Shown: positions 17,211 through 25,648 of the stretch, in pieces
Numbering within the stretch: position 1 is the first letter of the stretch
Layout of the letters: each line of letters opens with the position of its first letter
Origin: Geobacteraceae bacterium
GTDB taxonomy: Bacteria; Desulfobacterota; Desulfuromonadia; Desulfuromonadales; BM103
Length of the DNA: 53,680 nucleotides
Direction of reading: 5' to 3'
Assembly: GCA_024641085.1 (NCBI GenBank)
Contig: JAHEDT010000019.1
Location: 1 to 53,680, forward strand
Notes under the pieces: model-generated
Told to the model about the DNA's origin: nothing
The model's input: only the letters and a program-made list of their open reading frames with translations
Database searches by the model: none
Program-made: the position numbers and the translations under genes

Positions 17211-19619
17211 ATGAAGAAGTGGATCAAGATATTCTCCGCCGTTGTGGCCGTGCTGCTTGCCCTGGCGGTCGTTCTGGTCATCCTGGCCAGCGTGTTGATT
17301 ACCCCGGAGCGGGTCAAGTCTGCGCTGCTGCCGCTGGTCGAACAGAACCTGCACCGTAAGGTCGAGTTGGGCGAGGTCAAGGTCAGCTTGTTTTCCGGAA
17401 TCGAAATTCATGGCTTGCGCGTCTATGAGCAGGACGGCAAGGACCCTTTTGTTACGACTGACCTGGTTCGGCTCAGGTATCAATTGCTGCCACTTCTGGC
17501 CATGAAGGTGGTCGTTGACGAGGTGCGGCTGGAAAAGCCGAGTATTCGGATCGTTCGCTTGAAATCGGGGCAGTTCAATTTCAGCGATCTCACGGATACC
17601 GGAGCCAAGCCGGCCGACAAATCATCCGGCAGCCGGGAGCCGTCGGCAGGCAACCCGATCAGCCTACTGGTTTCGCAAGTTCTGGTGCAGGACGGAGCAT
17701 TGATTTTCTTTGACCACGTCCTCAATGACAAGGCCCCTTACCGTTACGAGATCTCCGCACTGCAGCTTGCGGCTAAAGGGGTGACTCTCGCGGGAGAGAT
17801 TCCCCTTTCGGTGCATTGCCAGCTCAACGGCAGCCCTTTTTCCATGGACGGTCACATCAACCTCAGTCCTCTCGGGGGAGATTTCCAGATCGAACTGCAG
17901 AACCTCGATATCGTTCCCTTCAAACCGTATTTCCAGGACAGCCTGCCGGGGAAACTGGGCGGCCTGAAGCTGGATATCAACGCCAAAGTTTCTGGAACCC
18001 CTAGCGAAATAGCCCTCAATGGCACTCTCGTGCTTGACGGACTTGATCTGGCGCTCGATGCGATGCCGGAGGCCTCACTGAAAAATGCCCGGCTTGCTGC
18101 AGACTACGATCTGCTGTTCGCCCCCAACCAGCAACGCCTTGATCTGCGCCAATTGGGCCTCGATTACAACGGGATCAAGGTCAATACCAAGGGAGTTGTC
18201 TCTGCGTTGAACAGCAAACCGGTGTTGGAGCTTGCACTCACGGTACCCCAGCTGCAGATTGGCAAAGCCCTCGAAGCACTCCCACAAGAGATGATCGGAG
18301 CCATGCGTGGCCTCGACCCGACCGGGACGATTGTTGCTGAAGCGAGCCTGGCCGGCAAATTGGAGTCCTTGGCCGGATTGTTGAAAACCGCAACCCTTGA
18401 CCTTGAGGATGTCCAGGTGACCGCCGGTGGGCAAAGGCCAGCTTTTTCGGGGCGTCTGCGGCTCGCCGGGGATCGGGTGGCCACAGAAGCTCTGCAGGTA
18501 AGGCTGGGTGACAACAAGGCTGACATAGCGCTCAATGCGCAGCGTATCTTTTCCCGGCCGGTTGTGGTCAGAGCTGACATCACCTCTGAGCGTTTTCTGC
18601 TGGAACCACTGCTGCTGGGGAGCGCCGGTTCGGCTGTCGTAACCGATCAGTCCAGGAACACCGCCAAGAACCTGTCGACAACGGACGAGATTGGCCCTTT
18701 CGACATTCCGCTTAATGCCTCTGGCACGATCAAGGTTGCTGAAACAGTATGGAAAGGTTTGGTGATCAAAGACTTCCTGGCTCAGTACGAGCTCAGGGAC
18801 AATGTTCTGAGTCTGGCGCGGATGGACGGCAAGGTTGCCGGTGGCGCGTTCAGCAACACCGCGCGGGTCGACCTCGGCAGAAAGGGCCTGACCTACTCGG
18901 CGACCATGGGGTTGAAAGCCATTCAAGCAGACCCTCTGCTGACGGCGTTCGCGCCGAATGCTGCCGGGAACTTGCTGGGTGCCATGGACCTCGCGTTAAC
19001 GGTTGATGGCCGCGGTTCTCAATGGCAGAGCCTCAGCCGCAACCTCTCGGGCAACGGCAACCTGCTGGTTGTGGACGGCCGGCTGATCAGCCCGGGGCTG
19101 GTCAATGGCCTGGGCGCTTTTTTACAGCTGCCGGAACTCAACGATATCCAGTTCCATAATTTCTCCGGCCAGTTCAAGATCGTGGACGGCAAGGTCACCA
19201 TTGACAGCCAGATGCTCAGCGATGCTCTTAAACTGTTCCCGAAAGGGGCCGTCGGTCTGGATGGCTCACTGAACTTGGGGCTTGATACGCGCCTCAGCCC
19301 CGCGTTGACCAGGAAAATAGACCGCAAGGGTGGATTCATGGGCTACTTGGCAGACAGCGAAGGCTGGTCCAGGGTGCCGTTGCTGCTCAAGGGCACGTTC
19401 GCTTCGCCGAGTTTCGGCTTGGACCCGAAAGGGGTCCAGGAGCAGGCGACCAAGGCCCTCAGCGGCGAGTTGGGCCGGCAGATCGACAAGCTCTTTAAAA
19501 AGCCGGAACCGGCGGCACCGGCAGCCGGTCAGCAGCAGCCGGGTGCTGAGCCCCAGTCAACCGAGGACCCGGCCCGCAAACTGCTGGAGGATTCATTGCA
19601 TAAACTGTTTGGCAATTGA
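17211..19619 (+). CDS. AsmA family protein
   Basis: This 802-residue envelope protein has one N-terminal membrane anchor (about residues 8-28) and a very long beta-rich periplasmic part. The AsmA N-terminal domain and the C-terminal AsmA-like domain (SGNGNLLVVDGRLISPGLVN) are recognisable. A Pro/Ala/Gln-rich linker comes near the end. AsmA-like proteins are repeating-beta-groove proteins thought to move lipids between the inner and outer membranes. AGGAG precedes the ATG. A dispersed repeat follows the gene. Confidence 0.88.
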   Translation: MKKWIKIFSAVVAVLLALAVVLVILASVLITPERVKSALLPLVEQNLHRKVELGEVKVSLFSGIEIHGLRVYEQDGKDPFVTTDLVRLRYQLLPLLAMKVVVDEVRLEKPSIRIVRLKSGQFNFSDLTDTGAKPADKSSGSREPSAGNPISLLVSQVLVQDGALIFFDHVLNDKAPYRYEISALQLAAKGVTLAGEIPLSVHCQLNGSPFSMDGHINLSPLGGDFQIELQNLDIVPFKPYFQDSLPGKLGGLKLDINAKVSGTPSEIALNGTLVLDGLDLALDAMPEASLKNARLAADYDLLFAPNQQRLDLRQLGLDYNGIKVNTKGVVSALNSKPVLELALTVPQLQIGKALEALPQEMIGAMRGLDPTGTIVAEASLAGKLESLAGLLKTATLDLEDVQVTAGGQRPAFSGRLRLAGDRVATEALQVRLGDNKADIALNAQRIFSRPVVVRADITSERFLLEPLLLGSAGSAVVTDQSRNTAKNLSTTDEIGPFDIPLNASGTIKVAETVWKGLVIKDFLAQYELRDNVLSLARMDGKVAGGAFSNTARVDLGRKGLTYSATMGLKAIQADPLLTAFAPNAAGNLLGAMDLALTVDGRGSQWQSLSRNLSGNGNLLVVDGRLISPGLVNGLGAFLQLPELNDIQFHNFSGQFKIVDGKVTIDSQMLSDALKLFPKGAVGLDGSLNLGLDTRLSPALTRKIDRKGGFMGYLADSEGWSRVPLLLKGTFASPSFGLDPKGVQEQATKALSGELGRQIDKLFKKPEPAAPAAGQQQPGAEPQSTEDPARKLLEDSLHKLFGN

Positions 19620-19642
19620 CAGCTTTATCGACAAGAGGGTTC

Positions 19643-19819
19643 ATTCCCCGCAGTTTGCTGCGCCATGTATTGATTGCCGCTTGGTTCGCACCTTATTGTG
19701 GGAATCCGGTACCAAGAATCCAGAACCCGGAGTGAGTCCCGACCGCCAGGTGGGACCGCGTGATTTTTCTGTCTAGCGGATACTGATTTATGGATACCCC
19801 ATGGTTTGCCGCGGGGCAG
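19643..19819. repeat. Dispersed intergenic repeat, copy B
   Basis: This is the partner of the element at 14535-14682, with the same ordered blocks, including GCTTGGTTCGC, AGTCCCGAC, GATTTTTCTGTCTA and GTTTGCCGCG. It is about 30 bases longer through small insertions. It fills most of the 251-base gap between the AsmA gene and the ferritin-like gene. Confidence 0.7.
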
Positions 19820-19870
19820 TTTATTCCGCCTGGAAAACAAAATCGGGCATTGACAGGAAGGATAGTCTCT

Positions 19871-20362
19871 ATGAGTAGTATCAAGTATTTCAGTGGCTTT
19901 GAAGTGATCAGGGCAGCAAAGGAAGTCGAAAAGAACGGCCATCGCTTCTACTCTACCATGGCCGAGAGAGCGTCGGCACCGATGCTGAAAGAACTCTTTG
20001 CCTGGCTTGCCCAGGATGAAGTCGAGCACCTCCGTCGTTTGAACCAGCTGGAAGCCAAGTACCAGGATGGCTCGTTCAGTGATTGTGAAGAGGAATTCCT
20101 CCCTTATTTAAGCCAGTTCTCCGATGCAAAGATTTTTCCCGATGCCGCGCGTCTCGAAGCGGTCCTGAAAACAGCCAATGCCGACCTTCAGGCGCTGGAC
20201 ATGGCCATCGAGGCAGAAGAGAAATTTGCTGAATATTTCCTCCGTGCCAGTTCCCTGGCACTCAGTGCAGACGGTAAGGATGCCTTTGACTGGCTGGCCG
20301 GCGAGGAAGCCCGGCATGCTAAGGTCCTGAAAGAAAGACGCGCCCAATATGCCGGAGCATGA
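19871..20362 (+). CDS. Ferritin-like (rubrerythrin-type) protein
   Basis: This 163-residue four-helix diiron protein has evenly spaced Glu/His ligands in EVEKNGHRFY, DEVEHLRRL, EAEEKFAEYF and GEEARHAKVL. The rubredoxin domain of full rubrerythrin is absent. It likely handles peroxide or iron in an anaerobe. The start at 19871 (MSSIKYFSGFEV) is favoured over an earlier ATG in the repeat because homology starts here and AGGAAGG lies upstream. The PilZ gene follows after 20 bases. Confidence 0.87.
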   Translation: MSSIKYFSGFEVIRAAKEVEKNGHRFYSTMAERASAPMLKELFAWLAQDEVEHLRRLNQLEAKYQDGSFSDCEEEFLPYLSQFSDAKIFPDAARLEAVLKTANADLQALDMAIEAEEKFAEYFLRASSLALSADGKDAFDWLAGEEARHAKVLKERRAQYAGA

Positions 20363-20382
20363 TCTGCCCTGATGAGGCATGA

Positions 20383-20745
20383 ATGTCCACCAACGGGGGA
20401 TATATGGCGGAAAGCCGCTTCAAGAAGCGACATCGTAAAAGGTTCTCTGTGTACTTCGGTATCGACAAAGCGGAAAAATTCGGTTTTACCGATGACATCA
20501 ATCATGACGGGCTCTTTATCCGCTCGGCCATGGTCGTCAAACCCGGGGTTACCATCATGATCGAGATCAAGCCGCCGCAGGGGCGGATTGCCATGCTGGG
20601 AGAAGTGTGCTGGGCCAAAAAGGTCCCGCCAAATTTCCTGCATAAACTCAAGGGTGGCATGGGCGTGAAGATAAAATCCTTCCTGGCCGGGGAAGACATT
20701 TATCACGCTCTCTGTGACGTACTGATCGAGCAGCGGGGCGGGTAG
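20383..20745 (+). CDS. PilZ domain protein
   Basis: This 120-residue PilZ protein has the c-di-GMP-binding arginine cluster near the N-terminus (KKRHRKRFSVYFG) and the second motif as DINHDGLFIRS with GMGVKI towards the end. The second motif departs from the canonical D/NxSxxG, since His takes the Ser place, so ligand binding may be weakened. A second ATG at 20404 is an equally good start. It is probably a cytosolic effector; its target is unknown. Confidence 0.8.
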   Translation: MSTNGGYMAESRFKKRHRKRFSVYFGIDKAEKFGFTDDINHDGLFIRSAMVVKPGVTIMIEIKPPQGRIAMLGEVCWAKKVPPNFLHKLKGGMGVKIKSFLAGEDIYHALCDVLIEQRGG

Positions 20746-20768
20746 AACTCGCCGTTGCCGCCAAAGTG

Positions 20769-20796
20769 AAGGCCTGCCACTTTTTGCGCAGGCCTT
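20769..20796 (+). terminator. Hairpin after the PilZ gene
   Basis: AAGGCCTGC (20769-20777) pairs perfectly with GCAGGCCTT (20788-20796). The loop contains TTTTT but the downstream T-run is short (GAATTT), so it may be a weak or Rho-assisted terminator. Confidence 0.55.
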
Positions 20797-20914
20797 GAAT
20801 TTACCTATCTTACCCTAATCACGGGTTCTCCCGGCAGCAACAGCCGCCGGTTTGGATGTAAACCTTCGTAATGATCAGGCTTATTTTCGATAGGCAGAAC
20901 CTCCTCTGTGAGGG

Positions 20915-21034
20915 TTGAAGTCACGAGCAACGTTGCCTGATTACCATTATATCGCTTATGCAGCTATTTTCATCCTGGTGTTGATTTTTTTCCTTCCCTT
21001 GATGCTCGATCTCGGCCTTTGGTCGAGTCCATAA
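20915..21034 (+). CDS. Possible 39-residue single-pass membrane peptide
   Basis: A TTG start preceded by GTGAGGG opens a short frame. Its middle is a clear hydrophobic helix (IAYAAIFILVLIFFLPLM), followed by LDLGLWSSP and a stop. The composition is that of a small membrane protein rather than of a random frame, but no homologue is recognised, the start codon is weak, and it is too short for confidence. Confidence 0.3.
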   Translation: MKSRATLPDYHYIAYAAIFILVLIFFLPLMLDLGLWSSP

Positions 21035-21066
21035 AACGTCGTGCACGAAAGGAGGACGTTGCGTGC
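21035..21066 (+). other. Pseudoknot-like element around a Shine-Dalgarno
   Basis: AACGTC (21035-21040) can pair with GACGTT (21055-21060), and GCACG (21043-21047) with CGTGC (21062-21066). The arms alternate, giving an H-type pseudoknot layout. AAAGGAGG (21048-21055) lies in the connecting loop. A 24-codon frame from GTG at 21063 follows but is not convincing as a gene. Confidence 0.3.
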
Positions 21067-21118
21067 GTTGTCGGTGGTGGGAAACGTTGGCCCTCGGCAA
21101 CCAACAGGTTGTGTTGGC

Positions 21119-21490
21119 TCACTGCCAACCTTCGTAATTGATCAGAAGTTCGCAGACGATTTCAGTGCATTCATGGTCGAGGTCGAAAGTCAGACCGCAC
21201 AGTGATTTGTGGCATTCTATGCGGCTGGCCAGTTCTTCCCCCCAGGCCGGGTCGAAAAAACTGACCATGGCCGCCATAAACTGCTCCTCCCCTTCACTTT
21301 CTTCTGCGAAGGAGGCGTTAATCATATCCTTCAGCGGTTGCAGCTCCTCCTTGGCCCGAGCGGTCTCGGGTGCCCCTGGTCCGAAAAATCGTGGGCCCAG
21401 GAAATCGACACCGTGTTTCCAGGCCCGCAAAAAGCGGGTGCGTTTTTCCTCGGACTGTTGCAGAACATTCAGGACATTGTCCCTATGCAT
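21119..21490 (-). CDS. Hypothetical protein, 123 residues
   Basis: I do not recognise this protein. It is soluble, acidic and mostly helical in look. It has an N-terminal basic stretch (RTRFLRAWKHGVDFLGPRFFGPG), a central Glu-rich segment and a C-terminal part with three cysteines and His (ECHKSLCGLTFDLDHECTE). The Cys/His spacing could hold a metal, but no known finger matches. Codon use is like its neighbours. It stands alone, facing the PilZ gene and divergent from the zinc-ribbon gene. Confidence 0.65.
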   Translation of the reverse strand: MHRDNVLNVLQQSEEKRTRFLRAWKHGVDFLGPRFFGPGAPETARAKEELQPLKDMINASFAEESEGEEQFMAAMVSFFDPAWGEELASRIECHKSLCGLTFDLDHECTEIVCELLINYEGWQ

Positions 21491-21872
21491 CGCATCGTCT
21501 CCCTTGCCCAGTGCAGGGCCGCCGGCTGATATGATCTTTCCATTTTAACAGAGAAATCCTATTTTTCCCGTGTCCTCCGATGACAGATCAATACACCGGA
21601 CCGCCCGGAACTCCGGCCCGGCATGTTCCTGCGCAAGGCCTGTCAGATGGAAAAGCGTATTTCAACGTTGAGCGTTTCTGCTACGCCGTATTCGCACTTT
21701 CCATCCGTGTCTTCAATATTTTCTCAATTCGACACAAGTTGTTGGATTTTATGTGCTATCATGGCATTTAAAGTATCTTAAAAATTGCCCCTCAAGAGAC
21801 TGTGCCTGAATTTCTTTATGGTACTCTTGAACTGTGTTGTCCTTGTGCGCACTTCAAAACGGGAGAGAGACC
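21491..21872. other. Divergent intergenic region, AT-rich
   Basis: These 382 bases are AT-richer than the surroundings, especially around 21700-21830, and should hold the promoters of both flanking genes. A 63-codon plus-strand frame at 21580 has no ribosome site and looks accidental. I see nothing else clear. Confidence 0.5.
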
Positions 21873-22364
21873 ATGAACAACCAGAATGATAAAAAAAACG
21901 AGCAGGAAGAAATCGGCCTCTATGAAAAGCTGGCCTCCCGCACGGCAGATGTTCTGGAGGAAGGGAAAAAGACCTTCGACGAGGCTCTTAAAAGGGCAAA
22001 GGAGGAGCTTGCCTCAGCTGGTGACTTTTCTCGTGAACAGGCGGACCGGCTCGGTGAATATGTGCGCCGGGATTTGCGAGAAAATGCTGACAAGGCCAGA
22101 GTGGCGGTGAAAAAAGCCGTCGCGCCTCAGCGCGTTGCCGCAGGTGTGCAAAGTGCTTTCTCACGCATCCTGACCAGTACGGCGGAAACGCTTACCGAGC
22201 TTGCGCAACGTTCGGAAAAATCCCTTGAGTATAAAACCGGAGAAATCACCAGCCCGGGGACCTTGACCTGCAAGAGCTGCGACGCTGAAATGCATATGAC
22301 CAAAACGACCCGGATTCCACCTTGTCCGAAGTGCCATAAAACGATTTTCCGCAAGTCATATTGA
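21873..22364 (+). CDS. Zinc ribbon-containing protein (DUF1451/YbeL-like)
   Basis: This 163-residue protein has a helical, highly charged N-terminal two-thirds (EKLASRTADVLEEGKKTFDEALKRAKEEL) and a C-terminal zinc ribbon made of CKSC and CPKC. The layout matches DUF1451 proteins such as E. coli YbeL: helical part, GEITSPGTLTCKSC, then the second CXXC. Their role is unknown. The start at 21873 is preceded by GGGAGAGAGA. Confidence 0.75.
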   Translation: MNNQNDKKNEQEEIGLYEKLASRTADVLEEGKKTFDEALKRAKEELASAGDFSREQADRLGEYVRRDLRENADKARVAVKKAVAPQRVAAGVQSAFSRILTSTAETLTELAQRSEKSLEYKTGEITSPGTLTCKSCDAEMHMTKTTRIPPCPKCHKTIFRKSY

Positions 22365-22465
22365 TTTCGGATGCAGCTTTGACCCTCGTAAAAAGGCCCT
22401 TCTTGCCCAAGCCGTCCGGCTGCTGAACTGCCGTGCGTTGTCGGGCGATCCAATGGATGTATTGA

Positions 22466-23320
22466 ATGAAGATTGAGTGGTATCCAGGACATATGGCGAA
22501 AGCCAAGCGGCAGATCGCCGAGGTTCTGCCGAAGATTGATGTGGTCATCGAAGTTCTTGACGCCCGGCTGCCGCTCTCCAGCGCCAACCCGATGCTGGAG
22601 AAACTCCGTGGCAGCAAACCCTGCATCAAGGTCCTGAACAAGAGTGATCTCGCTGACCCCTTAGTAACGAGTGCCTGGGTCAAATATTTCGAGCGTCAGG
22701 CAGGCGTCAGGGCCCTCCCTATCGACTCCAGAAAGCGTTCAGCGGCGGCCCAGATTCCCAAGTTATGCCGCCGCCTCGTGCCTCACCGCGGCGTGCCTGG
22801 AAAAACCTTGCGTGCCATGGTGGTCGGGATCCCGAACGTTGGCAAGTCGACTTTGATCAACACGCTGGCCGGTAAAAAGATCGCTCGTGTCGGCGACAAG
22901 CCGGCGATCACGACCTGTCCTCAGCAGATCGACCTGCGCAACGGCATCCATCTGGCCGACACACCGGGTTTGCTCTGGCCGGATATCCGCAACCAGAAAA
23001 GCGCCTACCGCTTGGCGGCCAGCGGTGCCATAGGCGAGGGGGGCATGGATTATCCGAGTGTCGCCCTGTTTACCGCAGAGTTCCTGATGAATCACTACCC
23101 CGGACAGCTTGCCAAACGTTACAAATTCGATGAACTACCGGAAAACGCCGCGGCTCTGATTGACCTGGTCGGGCGCAGACGCGGCTGTCTGGCGACTGGG
23201 GGTGATGTGGACCGGTTCCGTACATCAGAACTGCTGTTGCGTGAACTGCGCGCCGGACTGATCGGCCCGGTCAGCCTGGAGATGCCGGGAGAAGATGCCG
23301 GGCAGGAGGATCCCGCATGA
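22466..23320 (+). CDS. rbgA: Ribosome biogenesis GTPase RbgA/YlqF
   Basis: This 284-residue circularly permuted GTPase has its motifs in the order G4-G5-G1-G2-G3, with NKSDL near residue 58, then the P-loop GIPNVGKST near 119 and DTPGLLWP. The N-terminal WYPGHMAKAKRQI is diagnostic of YlqF/RbgA, which matures the 50S subunit. The C-terminal helical domain follows. Its stop overlaps the rhodanese start by four bases (ATGA). Confidence 0.94.
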   Translation: MKIEWYPGHMAKAKRQIAEVLPKIDVVIEVLDARLPLSSANPMLEKLRGSKPCIKVLNKSDLADPLVTSAWVKYFERQAGVRALPIDSRKRSAAAQIPKLCRRLVPHRGVPGKTLRAMVVGIPNVGKSTLINTLAGKKIARVGDKPAITTCPQQIDLRNGIHLADTPGLLWPDIRNQKSAYRLAASGAIGEGGMDYPSVALFTAEFLMNHYPGQLAKRYKFDELPENAAALIDLVGRRRGCLATGGDVDRFRTSELLLRELRAGLIGPVSLEMPGEDAGQEDPA

Positions 23321-23631
23321 CTGCTGAAGAACTGAAAGGACTGATCAAGACCGGTCGTGCTCCGCTCATTCTCGATGTGCGCAGCGGCTTCGAATTCAAT
23401 TCCGGCCATATTTCCGGAGCGGTCCATGCTCCTTTGACGTCAGTCTTGAATGTCCTTGCCGCGGTATCGTGCGCGAAAGACGACCCGGTTGTCATAACCT
23501 GCGAACATGGCCCCCGTGCACAGCTGGCCAAGGTGCTGCTCAAAATGCGCGGCTTCAGGAGGGTGGAATTGCTCGACGGGCACATGGCCCACTGGCGCGG
23601 GATGGGGTTGGCGGTGAAAAAGGGTCCTTAG
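23317..23631 (+). CDS. Single-domain rhodanese-like protein
   Basis: This 104-residue protein has LILDVRSGFEFNSGHISGAVHAPL and the active-site cysteine at 62 (ITCEHGPRA). The catalytic loop is six residues, typical of sulfurtransferases, and the closing GHMAHWRGMG is normal. It has no signal peptide and is likely cytosolic. It is translationally coupled to rbgA, with GGAGG before its ATG. Confidence 0.88.
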   Translation: MTAEELKGLIKTGRAPLILDVRSGFEFNSGHISGAVHAPLTSVLNVLAAVSCAKDDPVVITCEHGPRAQLAKVLLKMRGFRRVELLDGHMAHWRGMGLAVKKGP

Positions 23632-23664
23632 TCGGCCAACCTGAGCAAACCGGTCGGTGCCCGG

Positions 23665-23823
23665 CTACTTTTTGATCAAGAACCTGAAAATAAGGGCCAG
23701 AACGACGATGCCGCCAATATACCAGGATAAGGGCACTTCACTTATTGTATTGGCAAAACTATTCCAGCCACTGACCAACTGGCTGGCGAAAGAACTGTTG
23801 ACCAACGCACCGTATTCAACCAT
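23665..23823 (-). CDS. Small membrane protein, 52 residues
   Basis: This frame encodes a short amphipathic N-terminal part (MVEYGALVNSSFASQLVSGW) and one strong membrane helix (YIGGIVVLALIFRFLI) ending in KK. GGAG lies ten bases before the ATG. The polar N-half plus single helix with a positive tail suggests an inner-membrane protein. No family is recognised. It stands alone, facing the rbgA-rhodanese pair and divergent from the hydrolase gene. Confidence 0.6.
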   Translation of the reverse strand: MVEYGALVNSSFASQLVSGWNSFANTISEVPLSWYIGGIVVLALIFRFLIKK

Positions 23824-23991
23824 AGGCGGTCATCTCCAGGCAACAAGCGTCAGTAAGAATACATAATGAATATATTTTTACCGTACCACAATCGTTTCGC
23901 AACAGGAAGAGCCGCTCCGATTTTATAAAAGACTCTCAATCCCACTGCTGAACTTGACAATCCCACTGGCTTCTCAATCGGGTTGACTTTA

Positions 23992-24954
23992 ATGATGGAT
24001 TTACCCCCCTACAGGCGTCCCCGGTATCTCTTTAATGCGCATCTGGAAACCGTCTGGCCGGCGCTTTTCAGGAGACCCGCTTCGCCTTTTTACCGCCGCG
24101 AACAGATCAACACCGCTGATGATGATTTTCTCGATCTGGACTGGCTGCAAACGGGGCGCAAACGCCTGGCGGTCGTCACACACGGTCTCGAAGGCGACTC
24201 CAACAGGCACTACGTCGTTGGCATGGCCAGGGCCCTGGATGCTGCCGGCTGGGATGTCCTGGCCTGGAACTTCCGCGGTTGCGGAGGGACAATCAACCGC
24301 CAGCCACGCTTCACCCACAATGGTGCAACCGACGACCTCGATGCCGTCGTCCAGCATGCCCTGGGTCAATACGATTATCCGGTTGTCGCCCTGGTCGGCT
24401 TCAGCATGGGTGGGAATCTGTCATTGGTTTACCTGGGGCGTGAACCGTCAAGGGTCCCTGCAGCGGTCAAGGCCGCGGTGTGTTTCTCGGTACCATGCGA
24501 CCTCGTAGCGGCCTCGCAACAGCTGGCCGAAGCCAGCAACGCCATCTACATGAGGCGTTTCATGCGCCTGATGGGCCGCAAAGTCTTCCAGCACGCCAAG
24601 CGCTTCCCCGAGCGATTTCCGTGCTCAGACTACCACGAACTCAAGACCTTCCAGGATTTTGATGACCGCTATACTGCTCCTTTGCACGGTTTTCGTGATG
24701 CACGTCATTATTGGGAAGAGTGCAGCAGCAGCCGTTACCTGTCTGCCGTTCGCCAACCTGTCTGGATTGTCAACGCCTGCAACGACCCTTTCCTGACTTC
24801 TTCCTGTTTTCCGGAACACCGCCATCATCGCAACCACAGGGTCAACCTGGTCGCGCCGCCGCATGGCGGCCATTGCGGTTTTTCCTGGGCGCATGGAAAG
24901 GGCAGGTATTGGTCGGAGATTGTGGCGACCAGGCTGCTCGCTGATTTGTCTTGA
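23992..24954 (+). CDS. YheT-like alpha/beta hydrolase
   Basis: This 320-residue hydrolase belongs to the AB-hydrolase 4 (YheT/EMB8) family. THGLEGDSNRHYVVGMARAL and NFRGCGGTINR form the oxyanion region, GFSMGGN carries the nucleophile Ser, and the acid and histidine appear late (NDPF and PPHGGHCGF). The natural substrate is unknown, though lipid esters are likely in the family. A TTG at 23983 is in frame, but the ATG at 23992 is the better start. Confidence 0.88.
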   Translation: MMDLPPYRRPRYLFNAHLETVWPALFRRPASPFYRREQINTADDDFLDLDWLQTGRKRLAVVTHGLEGDSNRHYVVGMARALDAAGWDVLAWNFRGCGGTINRQPRFTHNGATDDLDAVVQHALGQYDYPVVALVGFSMGGNLSLVYLGREPSRVPAAVKAAVCFSVPCDLVAASQQLAEASNAIYMRRFMRLMGRKVFQHAKRFPERFPCSDYHELKTFQDFDDRYTAPLHGFRDARHYWEECSSSRYLSAVRQPVWIVNACNDPFLTSSCFPEHRHHRNHRVNLVAPPHGGHCGFSWAHGKGRYWSEIVATRLLADLS

Positions 24955-25072
24955 TGGCATCTCAAGGGTTGGTCCGCTGTCATCTGATGTGTTACTGACC
25001 GCCTCTTCTTGGCGGTGGGATTCGGACAGGAAACATGCTATAGTCACCAATCAATTTTTACGAGGTGGCCAG

Positions 25073-25621
25073 ATGCAGACGATCACTGTAATTTTCGCCC
25101 ATGGACGTGAAAGTGGGCCCTGGGGGACAAAGATCAGGGCCCTCGCCCAGGCAGCGGAAAGACTCGGCTGCCGGGTTGTCAGCCGCGATGACAGTGACAG
25201 CCACGACCCGGAATTGCGGGTCGCCCGCCTGATTGATGAAAGCAGAACGGTCAACGGCCCGGTCATACTGGTCGGTTCCAGCATGGGCGGTTATGTCGCC
25301 GCGGTCGCCTCGCAAGTGGTCCGCCCGGTCGGCCTGTTCCTGATGGCACCTGCTATCGGTCTGCCGGGTTATGCTGTCCAGGGGCCGAAACCGGTCTGCC
25401 GCGAGTTGACTGTCGTGCACGGCTGGAACGACGATATCGTCCCGGTCGATGCTGTCCTCGATTTTGCCCGCACGCACCAGGCGATGCTGCACCTGGTCCC
25501 CGCCGGGCACGCGCTCCTCGAGCAGGTGGAGTGGCTGACCAGGATATTCGAGCTGTTCCTTACGCATTGCATACAGCTTGACTGCCGTCCGGCAAGAGAA
25601 CGCCTGCTGGCGACTTTTTAG
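25073..25621 (+). CDS. Small alpha/beta hydrolase
   Basis: This 182-residue hydrolase has the nucleophile elbow GSSMGGYVA, an acid in NDDIVPVD and a histidine in PAGHALLE. It is close in size to YqiA/RBBP9-type esterases, without a lid domain. The frame is open for 70 codons before the ATG at 25073, but GAGGTGG precedes that ATG and homology begins with ITVIFAHGRESGPWG. It lies between the YheT-like gene and tlyA. The substrate is unknown. Confidence 0.85.
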   Translation: MQTITVIFAHGRESGPWGTKIRALAQAAERLGCRVVSRDDSDSHDPELRVARLIDESRTVNGPVILVGSSMGGYVAAVASQVVRPVGLFLMAPAIGLPGYAVQGPKPVCRELTVVHGWNDDIVPVDAVLDFARTHQAMLHLVPAGHALLEQVEWLTRIFELFLTHCIQLDCRPARERLLATF

Positions 25622-25648
25622 CCCTTTCTACGGAGCGCCGTGGGTGTG

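Larger units (their letters stand above)
20797..21118. other. Structured intergenic region
   Basis: No conventional gene is seen. The segment holds a possible 39-residue membrane peptide (20915-21034), a palindrome GCAACGTTGC at 20927-20936, and a pseudoknot-like arrangement around a perfect Shine-Dalgarno at 21035-21066. It also contains the 3' flank of the convergent gene at 21119. Confidence 0.5.

Noticed and set aside
21580-21771. 63-codon plus-strand frame
   Set aside because: There is no ribosome site and the composition is unlike that of the real genes; likely chance in AT-rich DNA.
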